Assembly (NCBI RefSeq): GCF_005239225.2
Contig: NC_133301.1
Coordinates: 11,966,318-12,030,317, forward strand
Length of the DNA: 64,000 nucleotides
Direction: 5' to 3'
Source: Populus alba
Taxonomy: Eukaryota; Streptophyta; Magnoliopsida; Malpighiales; Salicaceae
Position 1 is the stretch's first letter. Each line of letters begins with the position of its first letter. Positions 47,853 through 61,371 of this stretch are shown here, one piece after another. The notes beneath the pieces were generated by a model. That model was not told the origin of the DNA. It saw nothing but the letters and a program-made list of their open reading frames with translations, and made no database searches. The translations under genes were made by a program, and so were the position numbers.

Positions 47853-50394
47853 CTAAGGCATTTGTTGTTGCTGTTCTTCTACCTGTTCTCGTGCCTGCTG
47901 AACAACAAATAAGGAACAGTCTGCCTTGTTGTCTTCCGATATGATGAGGTCTCCGATTAGCCCCAGCTCCGGATACTCACACCATTGTCTGAGACCACTT
48001 GTCTGTGGGGTAATGCCATCCAGGTTGTCTCTTCGACCCACAATTATAAGCTCGTATTCAGGCACCATGGATCTAATAAGTGAAACAGTTGTTGCTGCTC
48101 CATCTACCACTTCTTCTCCGAACGTAATGTGATCCTTTTCCTTCACTCCCTTCAAAGCCACATTATCTTGTTTTGCTTCCAGTTCATTCAAGTTTGCTGG
48201 AAGGAGATGTGCCACACGCAATTTAACCCTGGTGTCTTGTGCCATGCGAATAGCAAAAGTTAAGGCTTCTCTGTCATCATCACCTCCCAAGAAGATCATA
48301 GCAACATTGATTACTGCTGGTGCATCTTCTTTGTAGACTAGCCGCCGGTTACTGCATCTGTCAACTAGTATCCCTACAGAGCAAGGTGCCTTTTCAAGGA
48401 CCCTGCTGTTCAATTCCCTCAGGCTGTGGTCCTCTGATTGAATCGAACCATCTTGTTTCCACCATCTAATGTGAAATGGAAGTATTATAAGAGATGCGAG
48501 CCTCTCCACCGCCAGTGAGAAAATATCATCATACATGAATTTCAGCAGAGAGACTGCTGTGACTGCGTTCACCGATAACGATCCACGACTGTTTTGCTCG
48601 AACTCGTTGAACAAACGAATGACGTTCTTTGAATGTAAATAATCACAGACTATTACCCTCCCCTTTCGGTGGGAAATGAAGAGTGGAGTGGATTGCCCGA
48701 CAAGCTTGATGTGGTGGAGCACTGTAACCGCGATAGGGCCATCTCCACGGCAGGAGGCATCAAGAAGATTTATTACCGCATTCACATCTCCTGGTGCATG
48801 GATACAAGAAATAATTTGCAGCTCTGAGTTTTTCCTGGACTCTATGAGATTCCTTTTCAGGCATCCTACATATCTCCTCTCAGGATTGTATAGCCTTTTC
48901 ACAAGAATTGGTACAACGCTGCCGAAGACGATGACTGTACCAACCATGAAAATGAAAGCATCATCCATTATTGCCTGCATTTGTCGGTAGAGTAAAATGA
49001 AGACGGGACATTAGTTTAAGCCTTGTTGCAAAGATTAAGGAATATATGAATGCAAAGCATGGATTGGTTACTAGTAGTTACCTGAGCATCATCCAAGAAA
49101 CTGTACAGGGCCAACTCAACGACGCCTTTCGCACACATTATGAGGGCAAAGGCAGCACCATTTTTTGCTGGCGATTCCCAAAATAATGAATGTGAAACGT
49201 AACACACCAAGAATTTGGTCAAGGTAATCACAGTAAGAGCAACTGCAGCGATTGATAACTTGATCTCGTCAAATTTTGTGTTTGCAAAATCCACCCTCAT
49301 GCCACATGATGTGACAAAAATTGCAAGGATGTAACCTGTAATTGCTTCGAACTTCTCCAAAACAGAAGATCCCAGTGGCGGTCCAGATGGAACAGCTAGA
49401 CCAACAATAAAGGGCCCATAAAAAACAGCCAATCCATTAATATGTGAAAGCAACACAGAACCCAGGAACAGTGAAATGATGAAGTAAACGTACAATTCCT
49501 TCAGGCTATCACGCATCTTCCTTGCCAGAAGATTCAATGCTGGTCTAAGAATCAATGCAACAGTAAGGATGAAAACAAGCATCCCTATTACACCGTCCCC
49601 GGTTTCATTGAGCTCGTGGCCTGCTGTTCTCAGCAAAGATGAAACAATAAGAAGCAGAAGGCCAACAAGGTCACTAACTAGCGCTGTTGACAGTCCTAAC
49701 CGGCCGAGTTGTGAGTTTAGAAGTTTTAGCTCATGGAGAAGGCTAACTATCACAGGAAATGAAGACATGGAATACACTGTTGCATTAAAGAAATTCATTA
49801 AACACTCGTGCTTGGTCATAACTGTTAAGGTTGCTAGACCAAGTAGAAGTGGTAAGAATACACAAGAAACACCAAGAAGTAAGACCTTTCCTTCTACATT
49901 TCTCAACATCTCCATATCCATTTTCACTCCACTTTGAAACATAAACAACTGGTAGCCCATTGTTGCTACTGTAACAAGATTTTCTACACCTAACCTTGAA
50001 AATAGAACATTTGAAACACTACGAGGAAGCACTGCTGGATTGAAAATCAGGCCTGCCTGTATTAGCCAAAAAGCATTAAAGCGTGTTATAAAATAGAATC
50101 AGTACACGCATATGAACTCAAACAATAGATCAAACTTACAAGAATCTGTGAGATCAGCGATGGCAGTCCTATTCTTCTGAACGCAAAATTCAAGACCTGG
50201 GTGATACCAAATACCACCGCCAGGAGCACCTCCAGATTTGGCAATGTATAACTCAGTGGTTCAAATTTGCTGTCGACCAAGTACTCTTCCAATCCAGGTG
50301 AATTTACCTTTGGAGGTAGAGTGAAACAAGTGACCGATTCATGAAATTCTCCCGTTGAATTGACGATTACATTTGACAGTTTTAAGGGATCCAT
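47853..50394 (-). CDS. CHX: Cation/H+ exchanger of the CHX (CPA2) family, copy 2
   Basis: A 783-residue antiporter. Exons from 5': 50140-50394, 49082-50056, 47853-48974; all introns are GT-AG and phase 0, at the same places as in the plus-strand CHX gene. Residues 1-85 have the CHX start (CFTLPPKVNSPGL) and a first membrane region ending ISQIL. Exon 2 holds the rest of the exchanger core (GYQLFMFQSGVKMDMEM, FPVIVSLLHELKLLNSQLGR, GLAVPSGPPLGSS, CAKGVVELALYSFL). Exon 3 begins in the last helix and carries the cytosolic USP-like part (FLGGDDDREALTFA, ELIIVGRRDNL, YPELGLIGD) and a Gln-rich end. The core pair usually Asn-Asp reads Ser213-Asp214, so the acidic residue is kept. Family role: K+/Na+ and pH balance in membranes. 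It is about 31 kb from its paralogue, in opposite orientation. Confidence 0.93.
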
Positions 50395-50895
50395 ATTGCC
50401 ACAAGCGCTTCGCTTGCTTCCACACCTGGTTATATTTTTTTTTTCTCAGGAGAGAAAGATAGAGATGGTGACTAATGGTAGTTATGAAAAAGCAAAAAAA
50501 CCGGCAGCAGGGGAAAATCAAGAACAGGAAAATTGCTGCACGGCAGGTCTTCCAATGAATTATTGAAGGAAAACAAAAGCCTAATTGCTTTCAGCTCCTG
50601 GAATGCAGGTCAGCTGGTCAGGTGTTCAACGATTTTTTAGCGGAATATCCGTAATAGTCCCTGGACAGGAAACAAGTTTGACCAAATTTCTTCTTCTTTT
50701 TTTAGCACTATGAGTTCGTTAATTACCATCAGTAAAAAATAGAAAAAAGAAGTGCTGGTGGAGCAATGACATCAGATAGGCTGACATAGCAAATGCTACG
50801 CCAGTACATTCGTAACTGGTTATAATTGAAGGAAAATAAGCGGCGGTGGTGGGGGCGGCGGCAGCAGCAGCATGCTTTATATGCAAACCACCACA
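50395..50895. other. 5' flank of CHX copy 2
   Basis: Likely promoter and 5' UTR. A GGCGGTGGTGGGGGCGGCGG and CAG-rich stretch lies at about 50841-50873. No gene is seen. Confidence 0.45.
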
Positions 50896-50899
50896 CATT

Positions 50900-51595
50900 G
50901 AGGCCGTTTGTTTACATATTAAAAATCAGGTTTAATGTAAAACACAGAAGGCAAGTGTTTGGTAAAGAAAAAATCACTGATTACTGTTTATGGGTCTCAT
51001 TAATTTCTATGTTTGGAATGCAGGATTGAAAGAAGCAGCTGAAGGCTGCTTTTCTTGCACTGTTTATGTAATTACATTGTTTAATGAAAAGTGTAATTTT
51101 CTTACACTGTTATTTGCTGTGGTTTGGTTTTGTTTTTTTTTTTTTTTTAAGTTTTTTTAGTTTAGAGTGAATTTTATAGTTGATAATATTTTATCTAATT
51201 TTATTATAAGCTAAAAAAATTATGGAAATTATAGTTCTTGTCGGATATATTTTGTACATAATGAAATTGTAGATGATTTTATAGAATAATAAAAAATATT
51301 TTATATTAAGTATGATTTATTTCATGGTGTAAGTAGCAATAGTTAAATTTCACAATATTTAAATTAAAAATCCTTAATATTAATATATATTTTTTAAAAT
51401 TATTTTATAACCTCAATTTTAAAAAATATTTTTAACCAAACACATTAAACTACTTTTTGTTCAACTTTAATTTCAACCATAGTTTTAATTAAATATCTAT
51501 TTTTTCAAACCAACCTTCAATTAAAAGCATTTTTTATAAAATAATTTTTTTTAAAATATAACCACAACAGTTATCACAATACCAAACACACTCAT
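50900..51595. mobile_element. Composite of MITE-like repeats
   Basis: The left side starts CCGTTTGTTTACAT. The right end is CACAATACCAAACACACTC, which inverted reads GAGTGTGTTTGGTATTGTG, like the end of the copy at 35185. The words GTGTTTGG and CCAAACAC occur several times inside (near 50957 and 51436), so more than one insertion is likely. Noncoding. Confidence 0.45.
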
Positions 51596-51599
51596 TTGT

Positions 51600-52500
51600 A
51601 TAGATGCAATAACCCAAACTGTGTGGTGTAATGTAATCCAACTCGAAAATAGAAATTATCAGAACAAAGGACAACATTTTCTTATGGAAAGACCTGCAAA
51701 CGAGGAGAGAACACACACAAAATTTTATGGTGTTCACAGGGTAATTATTAGTATTTACTTGATAAGAAAGAAGATTGATATAACAAAGTAAATAAAAAAC
51801 CACATTTAATTTTATATTGATTATTACAGCTTCAAGTATCATTAGATTTTTCGTACAATATAAATAATTTATGTGAGAATTGTGCGCGCACTTCACATCT
51901 CAAGTAATTAGCGCAAGTCAGCCATCCAAGTCTAATATAAATATCAAACAAGTCCTAAGCCACAATTTCTTACAATTTAATCACCTATTATAAATCCCTA
52001 GTTACGTCTACAACGATAGTTGGTTGAGAAAAATTATTAAGTTGGGTAAAAATATAAATAAATAACTGTATTCCAAATGGTAAGACTCCTTATTTCCTTG
52101 TTTCATTTTACAAAAATAAAAAGGAAAATCTTTGAATGCAATCAAAAGAAGAAAAACAAGGGGAAAATGCTGCATCTTTTAAAATTAGAAATTAAATTGA
52201 TATTGATAAGATATTATATAAATTGATAAAAATAATATTGAATAAATTAAATTTAAAATTATTGGGAAAAAATACGCCTTTCATTTAAAAAATTTTAATT
52301 TTAATTTTTTAGTATTTAAATTTTAGCTTTTTTATATTTTTTCCATTCGCTAAATTTACACATTCTTTTTATATATTTTTGATTTTATAAAATACCATAC
52401 ATAAATTTTTATATAAATTTTTTTCATATATATATATATATATATTGACACATATTTTCAATACATTACACCTAGTATAATAAAATTAGACAAAAATACA
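51600..52500. other. Intergenic, no gene recognised
   Basis: AT-rich DNA with a short (AT)n at 52429-52445. Confidence 0.5.
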
Positions 52501-52514
52501 AAAACTTTATAGGA

Positions 52515-52652
52515 TTTATTTGATATAATATCATAATTTTAATGACTAAATAATCATCAATTTAAATTTTATTATCTTAATTTTAATTAATAAAAATAAA
52601 TATAAGATAATACAAATTTAAGTATAATCACTGGAGGGGTGTGTTACTGTTC
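52515..52652 (+). mobile_element. Decayed relative of the miniature LTR element
   Basis: It aligns in order with the inside of the element at 46847-47127: TTTGATATAATATCA for TTTGATATGGTATCA, 'ATTTTAATGACTAAATAATCA' shortened for 'GTTTTAATGACCAAACGGTCA', ATAAGATAATACAAATTTA for the internal ACAAGATAATG region, and GGAGGGGTGTGTTA for GAGGGGGTGTGTTA. Most differences turn C into T or G into A. LTRs are not clearly recognisable. Confidence 0.7.
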
Positions 52653-52868
52653 TCTTATATGAAAGCACATAGATACTTCTTTTGCAAGTTGAAGTCTGCT
52701 GGTATGATTATGGACTGGTTTGAAATATAAATAATAACGTAAGGACTGCTTTGTAGTTAGTTTATTGATTAGGCACCTAACTGGCCTTTTCAACATGGCA
52801 TGTAACATCGTAAGTCGACGTTAATTACGATCTGATTTTCAATTCTCTCACTGCTAATTTCGTGAAGA

Positions 52869-55800
52869 ATGAATCAGAGACGAAATGCATCATCTAAATC
52901 ACAACCCACTAAACCCTTAATAACCAAAAACCCTGATATCTCCAAACAAAAAGGATACAAATCCCAGAAGTCAAATTTCTTTTCGTCTGAAAAGAATATC
53001 TTTACACTCTGTTTGGCATTCCGAATTGCCAATTCGCTGTTGATTCAAACCTATTTCAATCCAGATGAGCACTGGCAAGCCCTTGAAGTTGCCCATCGAA
53101 TTGTTTTTGGGTAAATACTCTCATTCTCTATTCAATTTGGGAACTGCCCTTTTCTTTTGGTCAAATATTAGTGCAATTAGGTAAAGCTTTAAACTTTATG
53201 CTATTTTGGAAGCGCTATTTTGGTTTTTCGGCATTCAAGTTGAATTTTGAAAGTACCCTTTTGCTCTTTATAGCTGAAGTAAGTGTTTGAGTTTTGAAGT
53301 CATAAACTTTATTCGTTTTGTTTCATATAGAAACAAAGTTTAGAGAAAGTTCTGATTTTGGTTTGGAAGTAGTGAAAGTGGTATAAAGGAAGTTGTGATA
53401 ACTAAAATGTGTTTAAAATGGCAGGTATGGTCATCTGACATGGGAATGGAGGAAGGGGATTCGTAGCTATTTCCATCCGTTGGTGTTTGCAGTGCTGTAC
53501 AAAGTTCTTGCACTGTTTGGTCTTGATACTCCATGGTTCATGGTAAATATAGCTTTCGGTTTGTTTTCATGATTAATATGATTTTTATTATTTCGGTACT
53601 GTTTTCTTTGTTAAGTTTGAATAAGATACATTTTTGTGAAGCAATCTTCAAGGGATAATCACGGTTATTTCAAATTCGTTTGTGAGATTTTAGGCATCGA
53701 GTGGTTTGAACTACCATTTTCTGTAATGCATATTGTAACAGGTTTGAGGGTTAAACTAGACTCAATAGGAAGTAAGATGAAGGCCATTCAATATTTTGAT
53801 GACCCCTGCCATCATGAAGTGATCATGGATTTAAATTAGAAATGTATTGTTCTTTAAAATGTTGAAAACTAAAGGAATTAGGGTGTGATTAGTATAAAAC
53901 TCTAAAAGAATTTTTTCCTGGCAAGTCTGTGAGGTGGAGAAGGGTCTGGTATGCTGTTGTACACTTTTTTTGACCTTGGTGAACTTGAGGACCGTAGGAA
54001 AATTATATTTGAATGCTTGAAGCTTCTCATGAAATAGAAGATTATTATTATTATTATTATTTGAAGGAGATGGTGAAACCCGTGTGATTTTTATCCTGAA
54101 GCTATTTATGGTGCATCATAACAACGGTTGAAGAGTTAGACATGGTGACTACCAACATTTTTATAGGATTTAATGTGGTTGTGCATTAAGCCCATGATTG
54201 TTAGGACAGAGTTGCTGGAGAAATTATCATGCAACAATTTGTTTCAAATAATCAGTAATGTTTAACAATCTCTTACTGTTCCTGATTAACTTTAACTATC
54301 TCTAATTGCATGCTTGAAGTCTGAGACTGTAATGCTATTGAGTTAATTAATAAATTGAATCTAACTTTTACCAAATAAATGCACGCTCTCATGATATGAA
54401 GAGTTGTGTAAAAATGGGTAGCTTTTCTTCTTTTCATATTCATTTTTAAACAAACAACAGGTGCTTGTAATAATGGTGCTTGTCTGTTGCATTTTGAATC
54501 GGTATTCAGCAGTTGTCAATGTATTTCTCATGTCTGATGCTTTGTAGGCACACGCACCACGGTTGCTGCAAGCCCTGTTTTCTGCAGTTGGTGATTTATA
54601 TTTCTACAGACTTTCAAATGCTATCTTTGGCAATTTTGTGGCAAAATGGGCAGTATCCTTTTTCTTTTTCTTTCAGATTAAACTTTGACAAATAAATGAA
54701 ATGTTTTGTTTTCATTTTAAACTTGAAACTGCTGGTCTCTTATTATTGTGGGTAACGATCATGCTTGTGAAAGATGATGGACTTAACCATTACAGCTTTT
54801 TTCTCAATTGGCAAACTGGTTCATGTTTTTCTGCTTCAACCGTACATTGTCAAATAGTTTGGAAACAGTTCTTACGCTGGTTGGATTATACTACTGGCCC
54901 TGCATGAGAGCTTCTCCCAGCAAAGCTCCCCTGGTTTTAAGGAAGTGGGGTTTGGCTATAGCAGCATTAGCTTGTGCAATCCGGCCAACAAGTGCTATTA
55001 CATGGGTCTATGTTGGCCTTCTTGAGCTGGCTGTAACACGTGATAGATTAAAATTCCTTATTCTGGAGGTGGTCCCCATTGGGTAGGTCGTGTTTCTTTC
55101 CTCATTTCCTCTTGTCTAGAATTCATTAACACGCTACATATAATTTTCTTATGTCTTTAACAATTATTTTTTCCCTGCTTGTAATTTTATTAATTTGATT
55201 TTGTGGCATGACTAGTCATGATCCAAATGTTTTGAAATTAAATACAAGTAATATGAGGAAGTTATGATTTGATGATTGCAACATTTAACATAGAAATAGG
55301 GTGATGTCAGAAACCTAGTTGTTGAAACTTGATTTCTGTGCTGGAATAAGGGAGAGGGATTTTATTTTTTAATGGCTGGTTCATCTCAGTTTTGCTTGTA
55401 ATGCATGAACATGAAAGTAATTTCTCTAGAAAGACTTAGATTGTAATTACTGGTGCACTTTATGTCTGCAAATCCATCTAATTGGTTTATGAGTCTCTTC
55501 TCATAGGCTGTGAAAATTGCCAATGCCTCCAGTTTCTATTTCTTGAATTTATCATCTAAATCACTGAGGACTTTTCTGATAATCTGCCTGACCCTTGACA
55601 ATGCTCTCTGATGCATACAATAGGTGTTGAGCATTACACATTCTAGCTATTTTGCGTGCATTTATTAATTCACATATCCAGGCTCCTTAAGAGATAGTAT
55701 GGAGCTTTGCTCCAATTGCTTGCGAATCTTGGAGATGACACAGCCAGTCACATCTGCCAGTGGATAGTTGTTCAATGTCAAAAGGAGGCCACTCAACATG

Positions 55801-57984
55801 CCTTACTGGGGTGCAACACTTAGAGTCCTGGTTGCTACCATTTAGACATAGGTTTAAGACATTTTGTTCAATTGCCATTAGTGTTACCACTACTGATGCA
55901 ATTGCCTTTACTTGCTACCATTAGCTGTTAGCAAATAAAACTCATGGATTTAATGAATATTTGATCTTGAGAAGCTACCTGTAATTGTCATTTTTATGGT
56001 TGGTCAATAGCCAGCTATCTCTAGCAAAAATATTACCCTCTCTTCTAGCATTGAGGAAACATGCCATGCTTCCTTTGAGATATTCTTAACAATGGAGTTG
56101 AATGAACATCATAAAAATACACTTTAAAATATTTTTCTTGTTCAATTGAATTGTATCAAATGCCCTGACATTTCACAATTCAAGACATGGTTTTTTGGAA
56201 AATGCTGCATCAGTTTCAGAACTTAATATTTGGTTTCTGTTTAGTTAGTTACTTCCTTGTTAGTTTTCTTGCATTTGGTGAGCTGCCTTGTTTGGAACTT
56301 TTGAGGGGATTAATAATCCCTTCTAATGCCACACTAAATGTAGCTGGATTAAACCTACTTCTTGACAATAGCAAGGAAGGGGAAAACAATGCATTGAATT
56401 GCAGTTAGTGCTTTAGAATACAGTGTAAATTGCACGGATTCATCTTCTCAATTTTTTTGCTCTAATTTCTATTCTGTATGGTTATACTGTTGTTTTACTT
56501 ACAATTTTGTCTATCATCAGGGCTTTGGTGCTTGGGCTTTCATGTTTATTGGATCGTTTGATGTATGGCTCATGGGTCATTGTACCCCTTAATTTTCTCA
56601 AGTTCAATTTTCTTTCATCTGGTGGAGATTATTACGGAACTCACAAGTGGCACTGGTACTTCTCCCAAGGATTTACAGTCATGCTCTTCACATTCTTACC
56701 ATTTTCAATTGCTGGCAGCATAAAGTCTAAATGCTGGAAGCTCTCTGGACTCATTGCATGGGTTTTAATTGTTTACAGTATTCAGGGTCATAAAGAATTC
56801 AGGTACTCTCTATTTGGCATTTTCTCCTTTTCTTTTTCTCTGTGTCCTTGTTTTGTATGGAAACCGATTGGCTCATGTTTCTACATTAGCTTATCCTCTA
56901 ATAAACTGAGTTACAGGTTTGTGTTGCCTATGCTCCCGATAGCTTTGATGTTCTCTGGATATTCGTTATCTGTTATGGAAAAATCTGATTCTGATACTAG
57001 AAGAAAAGGTTCTCCTAACAGTCACATGAAAAGGCCCTCAAAAGTGGGATTTGCCATCTTTGTCTTGCTTGCCACTAACATTCCGATGGCCTTGTACATG
57101 AGCTTGGTTCATCAGGTATGTGAGATACCTCATCAACTTTACCAAATACAAAGCTGATCAGAAGCCTTGTCAGCTTCAACAGCTGAGCTTTTAATGTGGC
57201 TTATTGCTATGATGTTATTTCTGTTTTTTCTTTTTGGTTATTTTATCATCTCAAATTTAGTTGAGAAATAAAATGGGAAAATGCTATCTATCAACCCTGA
57301 GAAAGAAAAAAAGAATGAATGGTAGGGAGCTCTCAAAGAAAAAGGTTCATATTAGTACCCTTTTTCCCCCTTGTAATCTTCTGTTGATCTTACTTGTGAT
57401 TATGCTAGACAGAGAGGAACTGAGGATGTCATGATTTATCTATCCAAAGAAGCGCAAAATGAGAAAGTAAAGGGTATCCTGTTTCTAATGCCCTGCCATG
57501 CCACTCCTTACTACTCCACACTGCATTATGATCTGCCAATGCGAATTCTGGATTGTTCTCCAAGGTTTGGAGTTTAGCAATTTGGTTAAGAGTATATTTC
57601 TTGAAATGCTATTGTTAATAGTTCTTAATTATGGTCTGATATCTCATTCAACAGTGAAGAGAAAGGAATCCCAGATGAGTCAGACCACTTCATGATGGAT
57701 CCTGTTAGTTTTGTATCCACACTGATGACAAACGGGTCTTTGCCTAGTCATGTTGTATTATTTGATTCTGAGGAGAAGTTGTTAAGAGATTTTCTGATTT
57801 CACATTCTTTCACAGAGGTACATGCAGAACCTATGTCAATATATAGTTTTGCTTTCAGTGTTACCATATCTTCTTTGTAGCTAAGTTTAAAATATAATGG
57901 CAGATAACAAGGTTTTTCCATGCCCATTTCAAGGTGGACCGTGATCTTCAAGCATCAGTGGTTGTATATGCTTTGGCTAACTAG
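52869..57984 (+). CDS. APTG1: GPI mannosyltransferase 3 (PIG-B / APTG1)
   Basis: A 542-residue ER membrane enzyme that adds the third mannose (alpha-1,2) to the GPI anchor precursor, GT22 family. Nine exons: 52869-53110, 53425-53542, 54548-54652, 54796-55082, 56521-56802, 56917-57115, 57413-57564, 57655-57817, 57904-57984. All are GT-AG and the phases close. Seen: the family's acidic luminal motif YFNPDEHWQALE (about 63-73), YGHLTWEWRKGIRSYFHPL, LLQALFSAVGDLYFYRL, CAIRPTSAITW, the HKEFRF motif (341-346) joined exactly across an intron, many membrane helices, and a C-terminus with RFFHAHFKVDRD. Human PIG-B has a similar length. The Arabidopsis homologue APTG1 is needed for pollen tube guidance and embryo development. 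I started at the first Met of exon 1, after upstream stops. Confidence 0.95.
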
Positions 57985-60017
57985 TGGTAATTGTTCTATT
58001 TTTTGTGCAGTCAGTCATATCCAATTCACAGGTTTCTGATAATTTTGTCCGTTTTCTTTCCCAAGATTAATTTGTTGTAGAAATACTTCTTTGTCACTTT
58101 TGATCTATGGAACATACTTCCTCACTTGAAGGGAATTTTTGTAGTTGGTATGGCGTACATTATTGATATGTTCTTATTTTAAAATTTATGTAGTGATTGT
58201 CATTGTCATACCACAGTGCCATGATGTTTTGAAGAAACATTATCCTAACGCATCATCATGATCCTTGATTGGTATCACTTAGAAGTTAACAATTGAGAAG
58301 TGCTAAATCAACAGTCGAATTATGTGGGGAGACAGCACAGGTAAAAACATAATTTTTGCATTTTAAGCAACTTTATTCATGTGCCAATTTCTTGCAAGCT
58401 CCTGTGGTTAAGAAAAGAGGATTTGTAATAATTGTTTCCTTTCAGCAAAGACCTTCTGATTTCAACTAGTCTTGATCTCTGCTACCTCAATTGGAAGTTT
58501 GTTAATTCTATAATGACTTGAAGTCACATTTGTGGTGACTTCATTACATAATCCGAAGTGAAATCAGGAAAAAAAATATCACGGTCCTTTCCTTTAGGTA
58601 AAACGTTAAATATTCATTGACGAGAATGGGAATTGATTTTTATTTGTGGCATTATTCAAAGCAGTGTGAATGTGGATTCTGTGATGTGTCTAATCAGTTA
58701 GGAGTTAGCACAGCTCTATAGATTTTAAGATAAATGCCGTTATTTCATCTGTCAATCTTGAAACAGTGAACTCCAAATAAAATGCCAATAGTTTCTCCTA
58801 TGCAAGTTGGCCTACTTGACTCAGTATAGCTCACATTCTTTGAATCTCCACTATTTTTTCCATGAAAGCTTGAGTTGCATTTTGCCCATATTGATCATCT
58901 CATGGCAGCCCTGAAAACCTATGTCAAGTCTTGTTGGTGGGTGGAGTTGAATGAGCCCATTTGCAGCTAGATTAGGTTCCTAAAGAGAGGGGAAAAAAAA
59001 AAAGCTGTGCAAGGACCACATCTTGGAACAGGAGGTTCATGAATGTAATTGCAAGCATAGGCTCTACAGTTATGGGTCAGTTTATTTTATATAGGTGTCA
59101 ATTTTCTTAAGAAAAGTTGGATTTGTTAAATTTACTGTACACCTATTATGGTAGCAAGAAATAAACCAGCCAGCATCACTGAGACTCTCTGGCTGGAGTG
59201 GGATGTAGACAATTTACAGTAGAACAAAGATTTATTTGTCGGTTGGTTTGGTCGGTTTAAACTGACGATGTGCTCTGTATCACAACTTCATTGTTTACAT
59301 GGAGAAACGGAAATGAAATAGAATTTCAGAACGAGAAATGAGAATGAGAGGTAAGCTAGAATTACAGAAGCATCCATACCAAATAAAGTACAAAGTGGTC
59401 TTCTCAACTTGTTCCTCGAAAGGTCCTTTACATGAGATATTCCTTGAAGGCCCTTGCCTTCTGGTCTCTCCAAATATTCCTTCCACAGTTCCACTCAACC
59501 CGTAAGCAGATGGAATAACAGTAACCATAGCTGAGCATTATTACTTCAAAGGGATTTTGAGTATATTAGATGCTTAAATTGAAGTGGTTTAAGCAGCCTC
59601 ATAGATGGTCGAGGCAAGTTTTATTTTGATAATTTAACATGAACCAGGACTTGTATGACTCGTATGAGAACACTCACAGCATCAGTGGGGAATATTAAAA
59701 CCTTTCTACAGAAATAAAATTGTGTTTATAAGTCAACTTCAATGTGAGAATTTTAATTCATGTGATTGTTTGCCACGCTTTCTTGTCTATTGCACTAACT
59801 GCCTAAAATAGTGTCTGGAGGCAAGCAAAATCAAATACGCTCCGTGAAGTTTACTGGCATTTTCTATTTGTGATTTTTAGGAACAAAAGCTTAGAGTTTG
59901 TTTAAAAAGTGTAAATAGAAATCACAACATGACAAAATGTAATGGACCTCGACAAGCTTTGCTCCATATCTCCCCCATATTCCCTTACACTATTGTCCCA
60001 AGTGAGTGAAGCTCATC
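57985..60017. other. Intergenic, no gene recognised
   Basis: 3' flank of the GPI mannosyltransferase gene. Small antisense frames near 59290-59530 show no domain. Confidence 0.5.
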
Positions 60018-60025
60018 TATATAAA
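60018..60025 (+). promoter_or_regulatory. TATA box of the HLH gene
   Basis: TATATAAA lies 88 bp before the start codon at 60113. Confidence 0.65.
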
Positions 60026-60112
60026 CCTGCTTTATCCCTTAGGTCTTAAAGTCTCACAAATATCTTGACCTTTAGGATTTCTTTCATGACTAGATGTGCT
60101 TGCTAGTTATCC

Positions 60113-60343
60113 ATGAATAGAAGAGACATGAACGTGAGAAGGGGCCATTTGATAGCCAAAAAGAAGGTGAAGTTGGTTAAATTTTCTTTGAAAAGAAATA
60201 TTTCTACTTTGCAGAAAATGATTCCTGGTTGTGAAGAGGCTGATGTTGAAACTTTGTTTCAGAAGTCTATTGATCATATTATGAAACTAAAATTGCAAGT
60301 CCATATTCTTAAGTGTCTTCTACAGGTTTATGAGATTAATTAG
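60113..60343 (+). CDS. Small atypical HLH protein, UPBEAT1/PAR-like
   Basis: A 76-residue single-exon protein. Seen: a basic N-terminus (MNRRDMNVRRGH, then AKKKVK), helix 1 ending LQKMIPGC (33-40), a short loop EEADVE, and helix 2 LFQKSIDHIMKLKLQVHILK (48-67). LQK-IPGC followed by a second amphipathic helix is the helix-loop-helix signature of plant bHLH proteins. The usual basic-region residues for E-box binding (a His-Glu-Arg pattern) are absent, so it probably dimerises without direct DNA contact or with altered specificity. UPBEAT1, PAR1/2 and IBH1-type proteins are built this way. A TATA box and a clear stop support a real gene. The family is likely; the orthologue is not determined. Confidence 0.72.
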   Translation: MNRRDMNVRRGHLIAKKKVKLVKFSLKRNISTLQKMIPGCEEADVETLFQKSIDHIMKLKLQVHILKCLLQVYEIN

Positions 60344-61371
60344 ATTGAGTTTCTTCGTGGCGTTGGCATCTCAGCACCTATATAAAATGTAAGTGCCAAT
60401 TCCATGTGTAACATCAAGTTATTAGTCTGCCTAGTCATGTTGTATCCTTCACAAATTCAGCTTTTAGATGCCACTTGCCAGTGTAATTTCTGTCAGACAC
60501 TTGTTCTTAAAGTTTGTGGACATCATAATAAACTGCAATAGCACTTGTTCCAACTTCTTTGTTACTATGGTGAATCAAGTTATGTTTTGTTGGTTATGCT
60601 TGTGTAAGTTCAAGAAAGCAAGATCACCCATGTCGTTTGAGATATTTAGTTGATTCACTCAAAGAATCGGGGCATGTCAAGAGATCAATTAGAAACCCAT
60701 CTTCCCATTCCAGCTAGCCATTCTTATTTTTCTTTTAGGCTTGTTAGTTTCTATCTCTGACCCAAGTATAAATCTGTTCTTCCCTCTTCAAAGCCCCATA
60801 GCCCCCATCTCCTCCACTCCAAAACTTTTCTCACTGTTTTCGAAAGCTAGTCTTTGCCCTTGCTTTTCAGTAGCTAAATGATCAAAGTCCATCATGCCCA
60901 TGCCTTTCAGCCCTATGAGGGACATATTGCTTTAATCAATATGAGAAGCTTTAAGACATGCAAAGACATTATCTCTACCATTACCCCCCTCTAAATCATG
61001 ACCTGCAATCACTTCATATTTTTCAATCATATCTGGTGTGCTTTTACGCATGATTTATCTACAGCGTTTATGATGTTTCTCATGTATCTTGTTTTGATCC
61101 ACCATGACATGATTATTATTTTGGTATCAAGTTCTGGTTGCAAAATTATTACCTAAGATAGACCATAAGACAGCTATGTTCTTCTCTGATTAATCGCTTA
61201 CACCATTTGAATAACAATGTTTTGGACATACAATACCTTAGATTATGATATCCCTGAAACAGTTTTTATTTATATGTATTAAACAAAAAATATAATGTAA
61301 TTGATAATAATTACATAGTAAAAGTACAAAATATGCAAATCGACCTGGCACAACAGAGTAGATTAGCAGCT
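60344..61371. other. Intergenic, no gene recognised
   Basis: 3' flanks of the HLH gene and the convergent DUF828 gene. The 61-residue plus frame at 60468 has no domain I know. Confidence 0.5.

Noticed and set aside
55687..56408. Small frames on both strands around 55.7-56.4 kb
   Set aside because: They lie in the 1.4-kb fourth intron of the GPI mannosyltransferase gene and show no domain.
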